From positions 1,240,001-1,304,000 of the forward strand of contig NZ_JAZAPB010000001.1 of NCBI RefSeq assembly GCF_036321025.1: a stretch of DNA of 64,000 nucleotides, in the 5' to 3' direction. Below, piece by piece: positions 1 through 8,639 of the stretch (the first letter of the stretch is position 1; every line of letters begins with the position of its first letter). The DNA is from Alteraurantiacibacter hainanensis (GTDB lineage: Bacteria; Pseudomonadota; Alphaproteobacteria; Sphingomonadales; Sphingomonadaceae). Both the position numbers and the translations under genes were made by a program. Under the pieces are notes generated by a model, which was not told the DNA's origin, searched no databases, and saw only the letters and a list, made by a program, of their open reading frames with translations.

Positions 1-493
1 TCGCCTGCCAGTCGCTGGCGTCGGTAAGGGCCAGCCAATCGCGCGCAGCGTCTTCCGCCTCGGCATCGGTTGCGGCAACGGAGGCAGTCCGGGCGTCGTC
101 CGGTCCTGCCTGGGGAACAGGCATCGTGGGCGAAAGGGCGAGAAGGGCGAGAACTAGGGACATGAAGATGGCTCCTGCGACGATCCAGGCGGGGGCGATC
201 CCTGCCTTTGCGGAAGGCATCCTTGCCGCGCCGGAGCCGCGCGCGGCTTCCCCCAATTGCTTGTGACCAAGGAATTCGGGGGTCGCGCTCCCTTCCTCCT
301 CTTCCAGCAGGAGCCGCGCGGCTTCCTTGCTGCTCGTCACGGACAGCTTGCGCCGTGCGCTGCGCAGCCTTTCGTTGACGGTGTGGACCGATAGCTCCAG
401 TTCGCGCGCCATCGACTTTGCGTCGTGACCACCCAGGATCAGCCGCAGCGTATCCTTTTCCTTTTCCGTCAGTGCGTCGTAGCCGTGCGACAT
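1..493 (-). CDS. LuxR-type HTH regulator with membrane anchor and DUF4019-like C-terminus (partial)
   Basis: The gene starts at an ATG (491-493) and runs off the left edge, so only about 164 residues are visible. Residues 5-62 form a LuxR-type helix-turn-helix, with the recognition segment around SVHTVNERLRSARRKL. A single hydrophobic helix at about residues 101-121 predicts membrane anchoring. The last visible stretch, ending AARDWLALTDASDWQA, resembles the start of DUF4019, a domain that sits in this arrangement in other sphingomonads (by recall). The layout fits a one-component regulator with DNA-binding in the cytoplasm and the DUF4019 part outside. There is no receiver domain, so it is not a response regulator. 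The stop codon and most of DUF4019 are outside the window, so that domain call is provisional. Confidence 0.8.
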   Translation of the reverse strand, partial: MSHGYDALTEKEKDTLRLILGGHDAKSMARELELSVHTVNERLRSARRKLSVTSSKEAARLLLEEEEGSATPEFLGHKQLGEAARGSGAARMPSAKAGIAPAWIVAGAIFMSLVLALLALSPTMPVPQAGPDDARTASVAATDAEAEDAARDWLALTDASDWQA

Positions 494-579
494 GGCCTCG
501 GCCTAGTCCCTGCCCGCGCGGCCAGCCACCCCAAAAAATTCGTAGGGCCGGACGTCTCGCCCGCCTAGGGTAGCGGGCG

Positions 580-825
580 ATGGATACGCCTTACCACCCT
601 CCCGTGAAACGCTCGGTCGAGATTGCCGGCCACAAGACCTCGATCAGCCTCGAGCCGCTGTTCTGGGACATGTTGCACGCGGTGGCGGCGCGCGAACGGC
701 TGCCGGTCAATGCCGTCGTCGCGCGGATTGATGCCGAACGTATCGAGGCCGAGCATGCGCCCGGCCTCGCGACTGCCATCAGGTTGTGGCTGGTGGCCGA
801 CCTTCGCCGGCGCTTCGATCAGTAG
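580..825 (+). CDS. Ribbon-helix-helix domain protein
   Basis: An 81-aa protein in which residues 10-50 (KRSVEIAGHKTSISLE, then a helix ending at PVNAVVARID) match the RHH_4-type ribbon-helix-helix family common in alphaproteobacteria. These are small DNA-binding proteins that dimerise through the beta strand; targets of this subfamily are mostly unknown. Divergent from the LuxR-type regulator with only 86 bp between start codons, so the two may share a control region. Its 3' end overlaps the convergent small membrane protein by 7 bp. The family call is good; the regulatory target is not deducible. Confidence 0.8.
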   Translation: MDTPYHPPVKRSVEIAGHKTSISLEPLFWDMLHAVAARERLPVNAVVARIDAERIEAEHAPGLATAIRLWLVADLRRRFDQ

Positions 826-1064
826 TTCGCCGGGGGATCGCTGGCGGGGAAGCTTTCGTCCATTTCCTCGTCCACCTCGTCCCAGGTGTCCTTCTTCGGC
901 TTGTCGGCCATCGCGGACGGGCCGGCATCGCGAATCTGCTGATAGTTGGACCCACCCGCCTGGTTGGCGGCAAAGGCCTCGTTCTTGTCGTTGCGCATGT
1001 TGCGATCGTAATAGCGGTACCCGGCATATCCCAGGGCACCCAGTGCTGCGAGTTTGAGAAGCAT
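819..1064 (-). CDS. Small membrane-associated protein with C-terminal DESFPASDPP motif
   Basis: An 81-aa protein. I start it at the ATG at 1062-1064 rather than a longer upstream start, because GGAAAGGAGA lies just ahead of it as a ribosome binding site and the resulting N-terminus is a hydrophobic helix (about residues 1-17). The middle is polar and the C-terminus carries DESFPASDPP, a short tail motif seen in many small bacterial proteins of unknown function, often stress related (established as a recurrent motif, not as a function). It converges on the ribbon-helix-helix gene with overlapping stops. Function unknown. Confidence 0.7.
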   Translation of the reverse strand: MLLKLAALGALGYAGYRYYDRNMRNDKNEAFAANQAGGSNYQQIRDAGPSAMADKPKKDTWDEVDEEMDESFPASDPPANY

Positions 1065-1207
1065 TGGCTGTCTCCTTTCCTTGACCCTGCAACGCACGGG
1101 GTCGCTGAAAGTTCTGGCGAAAAGCGCAGCGCAAATTCGTCACCACATAGGTTTATGCCTGCCGCAATGCGGTTGACCCTGCGGGCAGCGCGTTCCAAAC
1201 GTCTGGC

Positions 1208-2083
1208 ATGACCACTCGCAAACCTATCCGCAAGGCCGTGTTCCCCGTCGCCGGACTGGGCACCCGCTTCCTCCCCGCCACCAAGGCCATTCCCAAGGAA
1301 CTGCTGCCGATCGTGGACCGCCCCTTGATCCAGTACGCGGTGGACGAGGCGCGCGAGGCGGGGATCGAGCAGATGATCTTCGTCACCGGTCGCGGCAAGA
1401 CCGCCATCGTCGAGCATTTCGACGTCGCCTACGAACTCGAGACGACCATGCAGGAGCGGGGCAAGGACCTCAGCGTCCTAGATTCCAGCCGCTTCACGCC
1501 GGGCGACATCATCACCGTGCGCCAGCAGGTGCCGCTTGGCCTTGGCCACGCCATCTGGTGCGCCCGCGCCATCGTGGGGGACGAGCCGTTCGCCATCCTG
1601 CTGCCCGACGAGATGATGGTGGGCGAACCGGGATGCATGGCGCAGATGGTGAAGGCCTACAACGAAGTGGGCGGCAACCTGATCTCGGTTCTCGAAGTGC
1701 CTCACGAGGACGTATCCAGCTATGGCGTCATCGATCCGGGCGAGGAAAACGGTGCGCTTACCGAGGTGCGCGGACTGGTGGAGAAGCCGCCGGTCGACGA
1801 AGCGCCGTCGAACAAGATCGTTTCCGGCCGCTACATCCTCCAGCCCGAGGTCATGCGCACGCTTGAGGACCAGGGAAAGGGCGCTGGCGGGGAAATCCAG
1901 CTGACCGACGCCATGGCAAGGATGATCGGTACGCAGCCCTTCAACGCCGTGACCTTCGAGGGACGCCGTTACGACTGCGGCAGCAAGCTCGGGTTCGTGG
2001 AAGCCACGCTGGCGCTGGCGATGGAACGCCCCGACATGGGCGAGGAAGTGCGCCGCATGGCAAAACGGCTGCTAGAAACCTAG
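1208..2083 (+). CDS. galU: UTP--glucose-1-phosphate uridylyltransferase
   Basis: A 291-aa protein of normal GalU length. The N-terminus has the nucleotidyltransferase signature GLGTRFLPATKAIPKELLP (about residues 17-35), followed by RPLIQYAVDEA and a GLGHAIWCA segment, and the C-terminal half contains GAGGEIQLTDA. It makes UDP-glucose from UTP and glucose-1-phosphate in the cytoplasm, feeding exopolysaccharide, lipopolysaccharide and glycolipid synthesis. It stands alone: the upstream gene is divergent and the downstream M23 peptidase is convergent 36 bp away. No strong Shine-Dalgarno sequence is visible before the ATG. The start is supported by the family N-terminus. Confidence 0.95.
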   Translation: MTTRKPIRKAVFPVAGLGTRFLPATKAIPKELLPIVDRPLIQYAVDEAREAGIEQMIFVTGRGKTAIVEHFDVAYELETTMQERGKDLSVLDSSRFTPGDIITVRQQVPLGLGHAIWCARAIVGDEPFAILLPDEMMVGEPGCMAQMVKAYNEVGGNLISVLEVPHEDVSSYGVIDPGEENGALTEVRGLVEKPPVDEAPSNKIVSGRYILQPEVMRTLEDQGKGAGGEIQLTDAMARMIGTQPFNAVTFEGRRYDCGSKLGFVEATLALAMERPDMGEEVRRMAKRLLET

Positions 2084-2119
2084 CAGCCGCTTCAGGAAAA
2101 CAGATTGTGGCGGGGGCCC

Positions 2120-2791
2120 TTATTCCGGTCCGCCGCGCGCAGCGCCTTCCTCTTCGGAAGTCTCGAGATGCGCGACCATGTAGGGGATCGGGTTGACCGG
2201 TTCGTTGGCCACGCGCACTTCGTAGTGCAGGTGCGGGCCGGTGGAACGGCCCGTGGAGCCCACGTAGCCGATCAGGTCGCCCTTGCGCACCTGGTCGCCA
2301 TCGCGAACGGTGTAGCTGGACAGGTGGGCATAGCGCGTCTCGAGATCGCTGCCGTGGCCGATCTGGACGTAGTTTCCATAGGAGCCGTAGTACTGGGCCA
2401 TTTCGACCAGACCGTCGGCCGTGGCATAGACCGGCGTTCCGCGCGGTGCGGCAAGATCGACGCCGTTGTGCTGGCGGCGTTGGCGCAGGATCGGGTGATC
2501 GCGCATGCCGAAGGAACTGGTGAGGCGAACGCCGTCGACCGGCATACGCGAAGGCACCGACACGGCAATCCGCGGAGCGGCGATGATATCGCCGGCGGAA
2601 GTCACGCGGCCACCGTCTTCCAGCTCTTCCCAGCTGGCGAACAGCTCGGTGAATTCCTCGTCGTCTCCAAGCGGTGCCTGGGTCACGGTGTTGGTGTCGA
2701 TAACGCCGGTTGCAGGCGCTTCTTCGGCCATGGCGGGGCTGGCGACAGCCGCAGTGCCCATGGCGAGAATGGTAGCAATCTTGACGAGCAT
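2120..2791 (-). CDS. Exported M23 (LytM-type) metallopeptidase
   Basis: A 223-aa protein with a signal peptide (residues 1-22, ending AMA). The M23 core covers about residues 95-200: His108 and Asp112 in the HNGVD segment and the HLH pair (His187, His189) form the zinc and catalytic set of lysostaphin/LytM endopeptidases, so the site looks intact. It should cleave cross-bridges in periplasmic peptidoglycan, or act as an amidase activator if used like EnvC. No coiled coil is present, so it is not an EnvC/NlpD-type protein by architecture. The ribosome binding site AGAGGGA precedes the ATG. The 149 bp between it and the DUF455 gene probably hold its own promoter. Confidence 0.9.
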   Translation of the reverse strand: MLVKIATILAMGTAAVASPAMAEEAPATGVIDTNTVTQAPLGDDEEFTELFASWEELEDGGRVTSAGDIIAAPRIAVSVPSRMPVDGVRLTSSFGMRDHPILRQRRQHNGVDLAAPRGTPVYATADGLVEMAQYYGSYGNYVQIGHGSDLETRYAHLSSYTVRDGDQVRKGDLIGYVGSTGRSTGPHLHYEVRVANEPVNPIPYMVAHLETSEEEGAARGGPE

Positions 2792-2940
2792 ACGATCCCT
2801 CTTGCTTCGTCAGGCGCTTTCCAACGCCCTTTCGGTTCTTATGGCGACCCGGCTTTTCCGGTTCTTCGAAACCCATTTTTTCAAGAGACCCGGAACTCGT
2901 CCCCGCCTCTGATGTTCTGAGGTATGAGCGGAAATCTTAA

Positions 2941-3729
2941 TCAAGCAACACTTGCGTAGAGATCGCGCGATAGACCGGCTGCAAGACGCGCCGAGTCGTT
3001 GAACGGCGGCTTCAGGGTCCCCCTGAAATGACGCTTCACCAAGAATTTCCAGTGCTTTTTCGGCTCCTTGCCGCAGATGCGGCAAAAGTCCGCAAAGTGC
3101 CTTGATCCCGCGGAAACGTGCCGGATTTCGTCGTCAAGGATTCGTTGGAGAATCGCCGCGCCGCGCGAATCCCCCTGCGATTCGACGCGTTCCAGCGTTT
3201 TCGGGGTGACATCCAGACCGCGCGCCTCCCGCACCATCGGAACCACCGCCAGCCGCGCGCCGACATCGTGAGCCGTCTCTTCGGCCGACTGCCAGAGCCC
3301 GGCATGAACGGGCAGGTCGCCATAGGCCGCGCCCATGCTCGCCAGGTGCCGTTCGATCAGCGCGAAATGCATCGCCTCGTCCGCCGCGACGTGCAGGAAG
3401 TCGGCGATGAACGCATTGCCCATCTCCGCCCCGAAGCGTCCCACGATATCCAGGGCAAGGTCGATGGCGACGAATTCGATGTGAGCCAGCGAATGCCACA
3501 GCGCCACGCGATTGCGCTGCGAACCGCCCTTCCCTCGCTTCGGCATCTGTCCCGGCGGCAGCACCTCCAGTTCGGCGGGCCAGGCAGGGCTATCGGGCAT
3601 GGGCGCCGTGAAGGCGGTGGGCAGGTCGCCCCGTCGCCAGGCCCGCACCAGGGCGCGCGTGGCCATCACCTTGCCGCGCTTGTCGCCTGTCAGCAAAGCC
3701 GCGCGGATCGCTTGCGAGAGATCGGCCAC
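2941..3729 (-). CDS. DUF455 family ferritin-like protein
   Basis: A 262-aa protein matching the DUF455 family, which has a ferritin-like helical bundle. Visible features are repeated Glu/His segments of a di-metal site type: HSLAHIEFVAIDLALD, HVAADEAMHFALIERHL and DDEIRHVSAGSRHF. The family is linked by homology to di-iron proteins, but no reaction is established. It lies 9 bp after bcp in a glnE-bcp-DUF455 operon, so it is probably co-expressed with them. The tail FKRHFRGTLKPPFN-like region before the C-terminus is typical of the family. Function remains open. Confidence 0.85.
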   Translation of the reverse strand: MADLSQAIRAALLTGDKRGKVMATRALVRAWRRGDLPTAFTAPMPDSPAWPAELEVLPPGQMPKRGKGGSQRNRVALWHSLAHIEFVAIDLALDIVGRFGAEMGNAFIADFLHVAADEAMHFALIERHLASMGAAYGDLPVHAGLWQSAEETAHDVGARLAVVPMVREARGLDVTPKTLERVESQGDSRGAAILQRILDDEIRHVSAGSRHFADFCRICGKEPKKHWKFLVKRHFRGTLKPPFNDSARLAAGLSRDLYASVA

Positions 3730-3738
3730 CAGGGAAGC

Positions 3739-4215
3739 TTACAGCGCCCTGGCGGCTTCAAGCACCTCTTCCACGTGGCCCTTCACCTTCACCTTGCGCC
3801 AGACACGGGCGATCCTGCCTTCCGCGTCGACAAGGTAGGTGGTGCGAACCATGCCCATGAACGTTTTCCCGTACATCGACTTCTCGGTCCAGATGCCCAG
3901 CGCATCGGAAAGGCCGCCTTCCTCGGGATCGGAAGCGAGAGGCACGGTAAGGTCGTGCTTGGCGATGAACTTCTCGTGGCGGGCGTAGGGGTCCTTCGAT
4001 ACGCCCAGCAGCGCCGTGTTCGCCGCCGCAAAGTCATCACGCGCGGCGCTGAATTCGACGTTCTCGGTCGTGCAGCCGGGTGTCATGTCCTTGGGATAGA
4101 AGAACACCACCAGCTTCTGCCCGCGGTAATCGGAAGGTTTCACGGTCGCACCGTCCGCGCCTTCCATCGCCACGTCGGGCATCGGGTCGCCTTCGCCGGG
4201 AAGCTCGTCGCTCAT
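3739..4215 (-). CDS. bcp: Thioredoxin-dependent thiol peroxidase (BCP/PrxQ), apparently 1-Cys
   Basis: A 158-aa peroxiredoxin of the BCP/PrxQ subfamily: the motif YPKDMTPGCTTE places the peroxidatic cysteine at Cys48. It reduces hydrogen and organic peroxides in the cytoplasm. In many BCPs a resolving cysteine follows five residues later; here that position is in ENVEF and Cys48 is the only cysteine in the whole protein, so recycling must use an external thiol. The start codon overlaps the glnE stop by one base (TGATG), which implies translational coupling. The family call is firm, and the 1-Cys reading comes directly from the translation. Confidence 0.93.
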   Translation of the reverse strand: MSDELPGEGDPMPDVAMEGADGATVKPSDYRGQKLVVFFYPKDMTPGCTTENVEFSAARDDFAAANTALLGVSKDPYARHEKFIAKHDLTVPLASDPEEGGLSDALGIWTEKSMYGKTFMGMVRTTYLVDAEGRIARVWRKVKVKGHVEEVLEAARAL

Positions 4216-6881
4216 CAGTCAATCTCCAGTGTCTCGCCGAAATGCTCGGCCCATTGTGCGGCTATTTCCTGCCTCGCCTTCGCCAGCGATTGCAACAGGG
4301 CCTTATAGCTGTCTTCGCCGCATGCCTGCGCCAGCACCTTGCGGGTCGGTTCGACAGGCTCGTTGCCATCGGGCGCGAACAGGCGGACCGCGACGAGGTA
4401 GCGGGTCAGGTCAAGGTGATGGCGGGCATAATCGGCTGGCAGCAGCCCGGCCTCGGCCAGTTCGGAGATCGCCTCCTCGATGGCAGGCTCGAAGCCCAGG
4501 CCCTCGCGCAATTGCAGGTAGTGGACGAGGAATTCAGAATCGACCAGTCCGCCGCGCATCAGCTTCACGTCCAGCGGACCCTGCGGCGGCTTTGCGGCGA
4601 GCATCTCGGCGCGCATGTCGAGCACTTCGGCCTTCAGCCTCGCGGGGTCGCGCGGGGTCTTGAGGACATCCTGGATGATCCCGGACAGTTCGGCGCGGGC
4701 CTCGTCCGAGCCGTAGATCGGTCGTGCGCGGGCCAGGGCCATGTGTTCCCAGGTCCATGCCGTTTCGTGCTGGTACTTGGCAAAGGCCGCAAGGCCGGTG
4801 GCGAGCGGACCCTGCTTGCCCTGCGGTCGCAGGCGCGTGTCGACCTCGTAAAGCGCGCCCTCCGCGGTCGGAACGCTGAGCGCGGCGGACACGCGCGCGG
4901 CCAGGCGATTGTAGTAGAGCACGGTCGAGAGGGGACGCTCGCCATCGGATTCGACGCCGATCTCGCCCGGATCGGTGAACAGGAACACGATATCGAGGTC
5001 CGAGGCATGGGTCAGCGCGCCCCCGCCCAGGCGGCCCAGCCCGAGGATCACCAGTTCGCTGCCGGGTATGGTCCCGTGCTTGGCGCGGAAATCGGCGATC
5101 GCCGCGTCTGCCCCGGTGCGCACGGCGGCCTCGGCGACGCGGCACAGGCCCTCGGCAATCTCCAGCGGGTCGTGCCGGCATTCCACCATCTGCGCGCCCA
5201 GCGCAAACCGCTCTTCCCCCACCACCTGGCGCAGCCGGTCGAGCCGCGATTCGGTGTCGCTTTCCTCGCTCGCCTCCATGCGCGCCGCCAGGCTCTCGAT
5301 CGAACCGGGCAGGTCCAGCGCGCTGGGATCGATCAGCGCATCGAGCAATTCCACGCGGCGGGCCAGCGCGTCTGCCAGCGGCCGCGCGAGGGTGAGAATG
5401 CGCAGCACCCGGTCCAGCAGGCCCGGCCGCTGTTCGAACAGGCGGAAGAGGTTGATGGCCGTCGGCAGGCGCTCCAGCAGGGTTTCCCAGCGGGCCAGGG
5501 CATGGTCCGGGTCGGGGGCGGCAGCGATGGCTTCCAGCAGATCGGCGCGCATGGCGTCGAAGGCCTTGCGCGCCTCTTCCGAGCGCAGCGCGCGGATCGA
5601 GCCGCGCCAGCTTTCCACCCGTTCCTCGAACCTTTCGCGGAAGTCTTCGGGCACGGCGACGATCGTTTGCGCTTCGTCGTCGTCCTCGCCCAGCAGGTCG
5701 TCGTAGCGGGCGGCCACGCGGTCGCAGATGGCGCGGACCTCCTCCACCAGCGCGGTGCCATCGGGCAGGCCGCCGAGCCGGGCGACGTTGTCGATCTTCT
5801 CCGCCGAATCGGGCAGGGCATGGGTCTGCCGGTCGTTCACCATCTGCAGCCGGTGTTCGATCACGCGCAGCCGATCGTAGCTGTCGCCCAGCACCTGCGC
5901 GTCTTCCCGGCCGATGATTTCCGCGTCGGCCAGGGCATCCAGCGCCGCGCGCGTGCCGCGCCGCCGCAGGGCGGGATTGCGCCCGCCGTAGATCAGCTGG
6001 TGGGTCTGGGCATAGAATTCGATCTCGCGAATGCCGCCCCTACCCTTCTTGATGTCGAAGCCCGGGCCGACCCTGGTCGTGCCCTTGTAGGCCGCCCGGA
6101 TGCGCGCGGTAAGGCGGCGCACTTCCTCTATGGCGGTGAAATCGAGGCTTCTGCGCCAGACGAAGCTACGGATCTCCTCGAGGAAATGCTCGCCCGCCAC
6201 CACGTCGCCGGCAGCGGCGCGCGCGCGGATGAAGGCGGCCCGTTCCCAGGCCAGCGCGCTGCTTTCGTAATGGGAAATGGCTGCAGCAAATGGAATGGCG
6301 AGCGGAGAGACCTCGCTGGCCGGGCGCAGCCGCAGGTCGACGCGCAGCACGTAACCCTCGCCGGTGGGCTGGCCCAGCAGTTCCACCAGCTGGCGCGCAT
6401 AGCGCTGCGCCGCCTCGCCCGGCTCGTCCCGGTCGCGGCGGGCCAGGCGTTGGGGATCGAACAGCAGGATCGGGTCGATGTCGGAAGAATAGTTCAGTTC
6501 GCGCGCGCCCTGCTTGCCCAGCGCCAGCGCGGTGAAGCCGTCGGTGCCGGCATCCTCCACGCGGCGGCGCACGACAGCCAGCATGGCTTCGTTGAGCGCG
6601 GTATCGGCGAAGTCGCTCAGCTCCGCCATCACGGTCTCCAGCGAGAACGCTCCTGCAAGGTCGCCCACGCCCAGCACCAGGGCCAGCGACAGGCGGCGGC
6701 GGCGCAGCGAATAGGCCGTGTCCTCGTGCTCCAGGCTATCCTGCCTGGCGGCGTTCAGGGCTTCCTGCGCCGCGCCCTTGCTCATCAGCTCGACAAGCTC
6801 GGGACGATTGTCCATCGCCCGCCTGAGAAAGGGCGAGTGCGCGCGGGCGCGCTCCAGGGCGGATTGCCAGTCGGCGGTCAT
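4215..6881 (-). CDS. glnE: Bifunctional glutamine synthetase adenylyltransferase/deadenylase
   Basis: An 888-aa protein with two nucleotidyltransferase-like halves. The N-terminal adenylyl-removing half has the SSDID motif at about residue 130. The C-terminal adenylyl-transferring half has ASDLD at about residue 627. It covalently controls glutamine synthetase in response to PII and glutamine, so it sits at the centre of nitrogen control. The length is slightly shorter than the enterobacterial enzyme but normal for sphingomonads (by recall). It is first in an operon with bcp and a DUF455 gene. A large opposite-strand open frame across this gene is a codon-bias shadow. The start at 6881 gives a standard N-terminus. 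Confidence 0.95.
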   Translation of the reverse strand: MTADWQSALERARAHSPFLRRAMDNRPELVELMSKGAAQEALNAARQDSLEHEDTAYSLRRRRLSLALVLGVGDLAGAFSLETVMAELSDFADTALNEAMLAVVRRRVEDAGTDGFTALALGKQGARELNYSSDIDPILLFDPQRLARRDRDEPGEAAQRYARQLVELLGQPTGEGYVLRVDLRLRPASEVSPLAIPFAAAISHYESSALAWERAAFIRARAAAGDVVAGEHFLEEIRSFVWRRSLDFTAIEEVRRLTARIRAAYKGTTRVGPGFDIKKGRGGIREIEFYAQTHQLIYGGRNPALRRRGTRAALDALADAEIIGREDAQVLGDSYDRLRVIEHRLQMVNDRQTHALPDSAEKIDNVARLGGLPDGTALVEEVRAICDRVAARYDDLLGEDDDEAQTIVAVPEDFRERFEERVESWRGSIRALRSEEARKAFDAMRADLLEAIAAAPDPDHALARWETLLERLPTAINLFRLFEQRPGLLDRVLRILTLARPLADALARRVELLDALIDPSALDLPGSIESLAARMEASEESDTESRLDRLRQVVGEERFALGAQMVECRHDPLEIAEGLCRVAEAAVRTGADAAIADFRAKHGTIPGSELVILGLGRLGGGALTHASDLDIVFLFTDPGEIGVESDGERPLSTVLYYNRLAARVSAALSVPTAEGALYEVDTRLRPQGKQGPLATGLAAFAKYQHETAWTWEHMALARARPIYGSDEARAELSGIIQDVLKTPRDPARLKAEVLDMRAEMLAAKPPQGPLDVKLMRGGLVDSEFLVHYLQLREGLGFEPAIEEAISELAEAGLLPADYARHHLDLTRYLVAVRLFAPDGNEPVEPTRKVLAQACGEDSYKALLQSLAKARQEIAAQWAEHFGETLEID

Positions 6882-6991
6882 CGCCTCGCGTCCTGCCTGT
6901 GCGCGCGGCGCGCTTCAAGCCCTCTCGCGCTTGCCCCGACGCGGCGGCGGTGCCACATGGGCCGCCGATGATTTCTCCTGAAAGGATATCC

Positions 6992-8635
6992 ATGATCCGT
7001 ATCGCCGCTTCGCTAGCCGTTCTCGGACTGGCTGCCTGCACGACGATGGAGGGAGCCGAGACCTCCGCCCCGATCTCGCTGGAAACGATGAAGGAAAGTG
7101 TCCGCAACCTTTCTTCCGACGAATTCGAGGGCCGGATGCCCGGCACGCCCGGCGGACAGATGACCGTGGACTACCTGGTCGAGCAGTTCGAGGCCGCGGG
7201 CCTGCAGCCCGGCAACGGCGACAGCTGGCTGCAGGAAGTTCCGCTGGTGGAAATCACCGGCAGCGACTTTGCACCGCTTCAGGTGGGCGACCTTTCGTTC
7301 GACCATGGCGAGGACTGGGTCGGCGTGAGCTATCGCCAGACGCCGGAAACCACGGTGCAGGACAGCGAACTGGTTTTCGTCGGCTACGGCATCAACGCCC
7401 CCGAGCGCGGCTGGAACGATTACGCGGGCGTCGACATGGCGGGCAAGACGGCCCTCATCCTCGTGAACGACCCCGACTTCGCCGCCGAAGGGCTGGAAGG
7501 CCCGTTCAACGGGCGTGCGATGACCTATTACGGTCGCTGGACCTACAAGTTCGAGGAAGCCGCCCGCCAGGGCGCCGCGGCCGCGCTGATCGTGCACGAG
7601 GATTTCGCCGCCAGCTATGGCTGGAACGTGGTCGAATCGAGCTGGAGCGGCCCGCAGGCCTATGCCGACACGGGCGGCGACGGGTCGGACCAGACGGCGA
7701 TGAACGGCTGGGTCTCCAACGGCGCGGCGGCCACCATCTTCGAAGCGGCGGGCATGGACCTCCAGGCCATGGTCGAGGCCGCCAGCCAGCCCGGCTTCGA
7801 GGCCGTCTCGCTCGGCATGCCGGTCTCGACGAGCTTCTCCAACACCACCCGCCGCTACACCTCGAACAACGTGATCGGCATCCTGCCGGGCACCGAGCGT
7901 CCCGACGAGGTCATCCTCCACACCGCGCACTGGGACCACCTGGGTCGCTGCACGCCCAACGAAGACGGCGACGACATCTGCAACGGCGCGGTGGACAACG
8001 CCACCGGCACCGGCGCGCTGGTGGCGCTGGCCGAGGCCCACGTGGAGGTCGGGGCACCCGATCGCAGCCTGGTGTTCCTGGCGGTGACGGCGGAGGAATC
8101 CGGCCTGCTGGGCGCGGAATACTACGCCGCCAACCCGGTCTATCCGCTGAGCCAGACGGTGGGCGGCATCAACATGGACGGCATCGCCGTTCGCGGCGAG
8201 ACGCGCGACGTCAACGTGCGTGGCGGCGGCAAGAGCGAGCTCGACGATTACCTCGCCACCGCGCTGCTGGCGCAGGGTCGCACCGCTTCTCCCGATCCCG
8301 CGCCCGAGGCGGGCTATTACTACCGCTCCGACCACTTCCCGATGGTGAAGCGCGGGGTGCCGATGTTCTACGTCAAGTCGGGCCTCGACCTGGTCGATGG
8401 CGGCACGGCAGCGGGCGAAGCGGCGGAAGCCGCCTATCGCGCCAACGCCTATCACGGCCCGGACGACGAATACGACGCGAACTGGGACTGGTCGGGCCTG
8501 ATGCAGGACCTCGACCTCTATTTCCGACTTGCGCGTGCGCTGGGGAACACCACCGACTGGCCCGAATGGAACGAGGGCGACGAGTTCCGCGCGGTCCGGC
8601 AGGAAAGCTGCGCCGCCAGCAGCGAGGGGTGCTGA
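6992..8635 (+). CDS. Lipoprotein M28 family metallopeptidase with PA domain
   Basis: 547 aa from the ATG at 6992, which follows AAAGGATATCC. Longer upstream starts would bury the signal sequence. The N-terminus (MIRIAASLAVLGLAACTT) is a lipoprotein signal with a LAAC lipobox. A PA-like insert lies near residues 140-250 and the M28 zinc core follows: HWDHLG, the GAVDNATGTGALVALA segment, EESGLLG and RSDHFPM give the usual His/Asp/Glu/Asp/His ligands. It is probably an outer-membrane or periplasmic aminopeptidase releasing amino acids from peptides. The agmatine deiminase gene begins 4 bp after its stop, so the two form an operon. Confidence 0.9.
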   Translation: MIRIAASLAVLGLAACTTMEGAETSAPISLETMKESVRNLSSDEFEGRMPGTPGGQMTVDYLVEQFEAAGLQPGNGDSWLQEVPLVEITGSDFAPLQVGDLSFDHGEDWVGVSYRQTPETTVQDSELVFVGYGINAPERGWNDYAGVDMAGKTALILVNDPDFAAEGLEGPFNGRAMTYYGRWTYKFEEAARQGAAAALIVHEDFAASYGWNVVESSWSGPQAYADTGGDGSDQTAMNGWVSNGAAATIFEAAGMDLQAMVEAASQPGFEAVSLGMPVSTSFSNTTRRYTSNNVIGILPGTERPDEVILHTAHWDHLGRCTPNEDGDDICNGAVDNATGTGALVALAEAHVEVGAPDRSLVFLAVTAEESGLLGAEYYAANPVYPLSQTVGGINMDGIAVRGETRDVNVRGGGKSELDDYLATALLAQGRTASPDPAPEAGYYYRSDHFPMVKRGVPMFYVKSGLDLVDGGTAAGEAAEAAYRANAYHGPDDEYDANWDWSGLMQDLDLYFRLARALGNTTDWPEWNEGDEFRAVRQESCAASSEGC

Positions 8636-8639
8636 TCCG

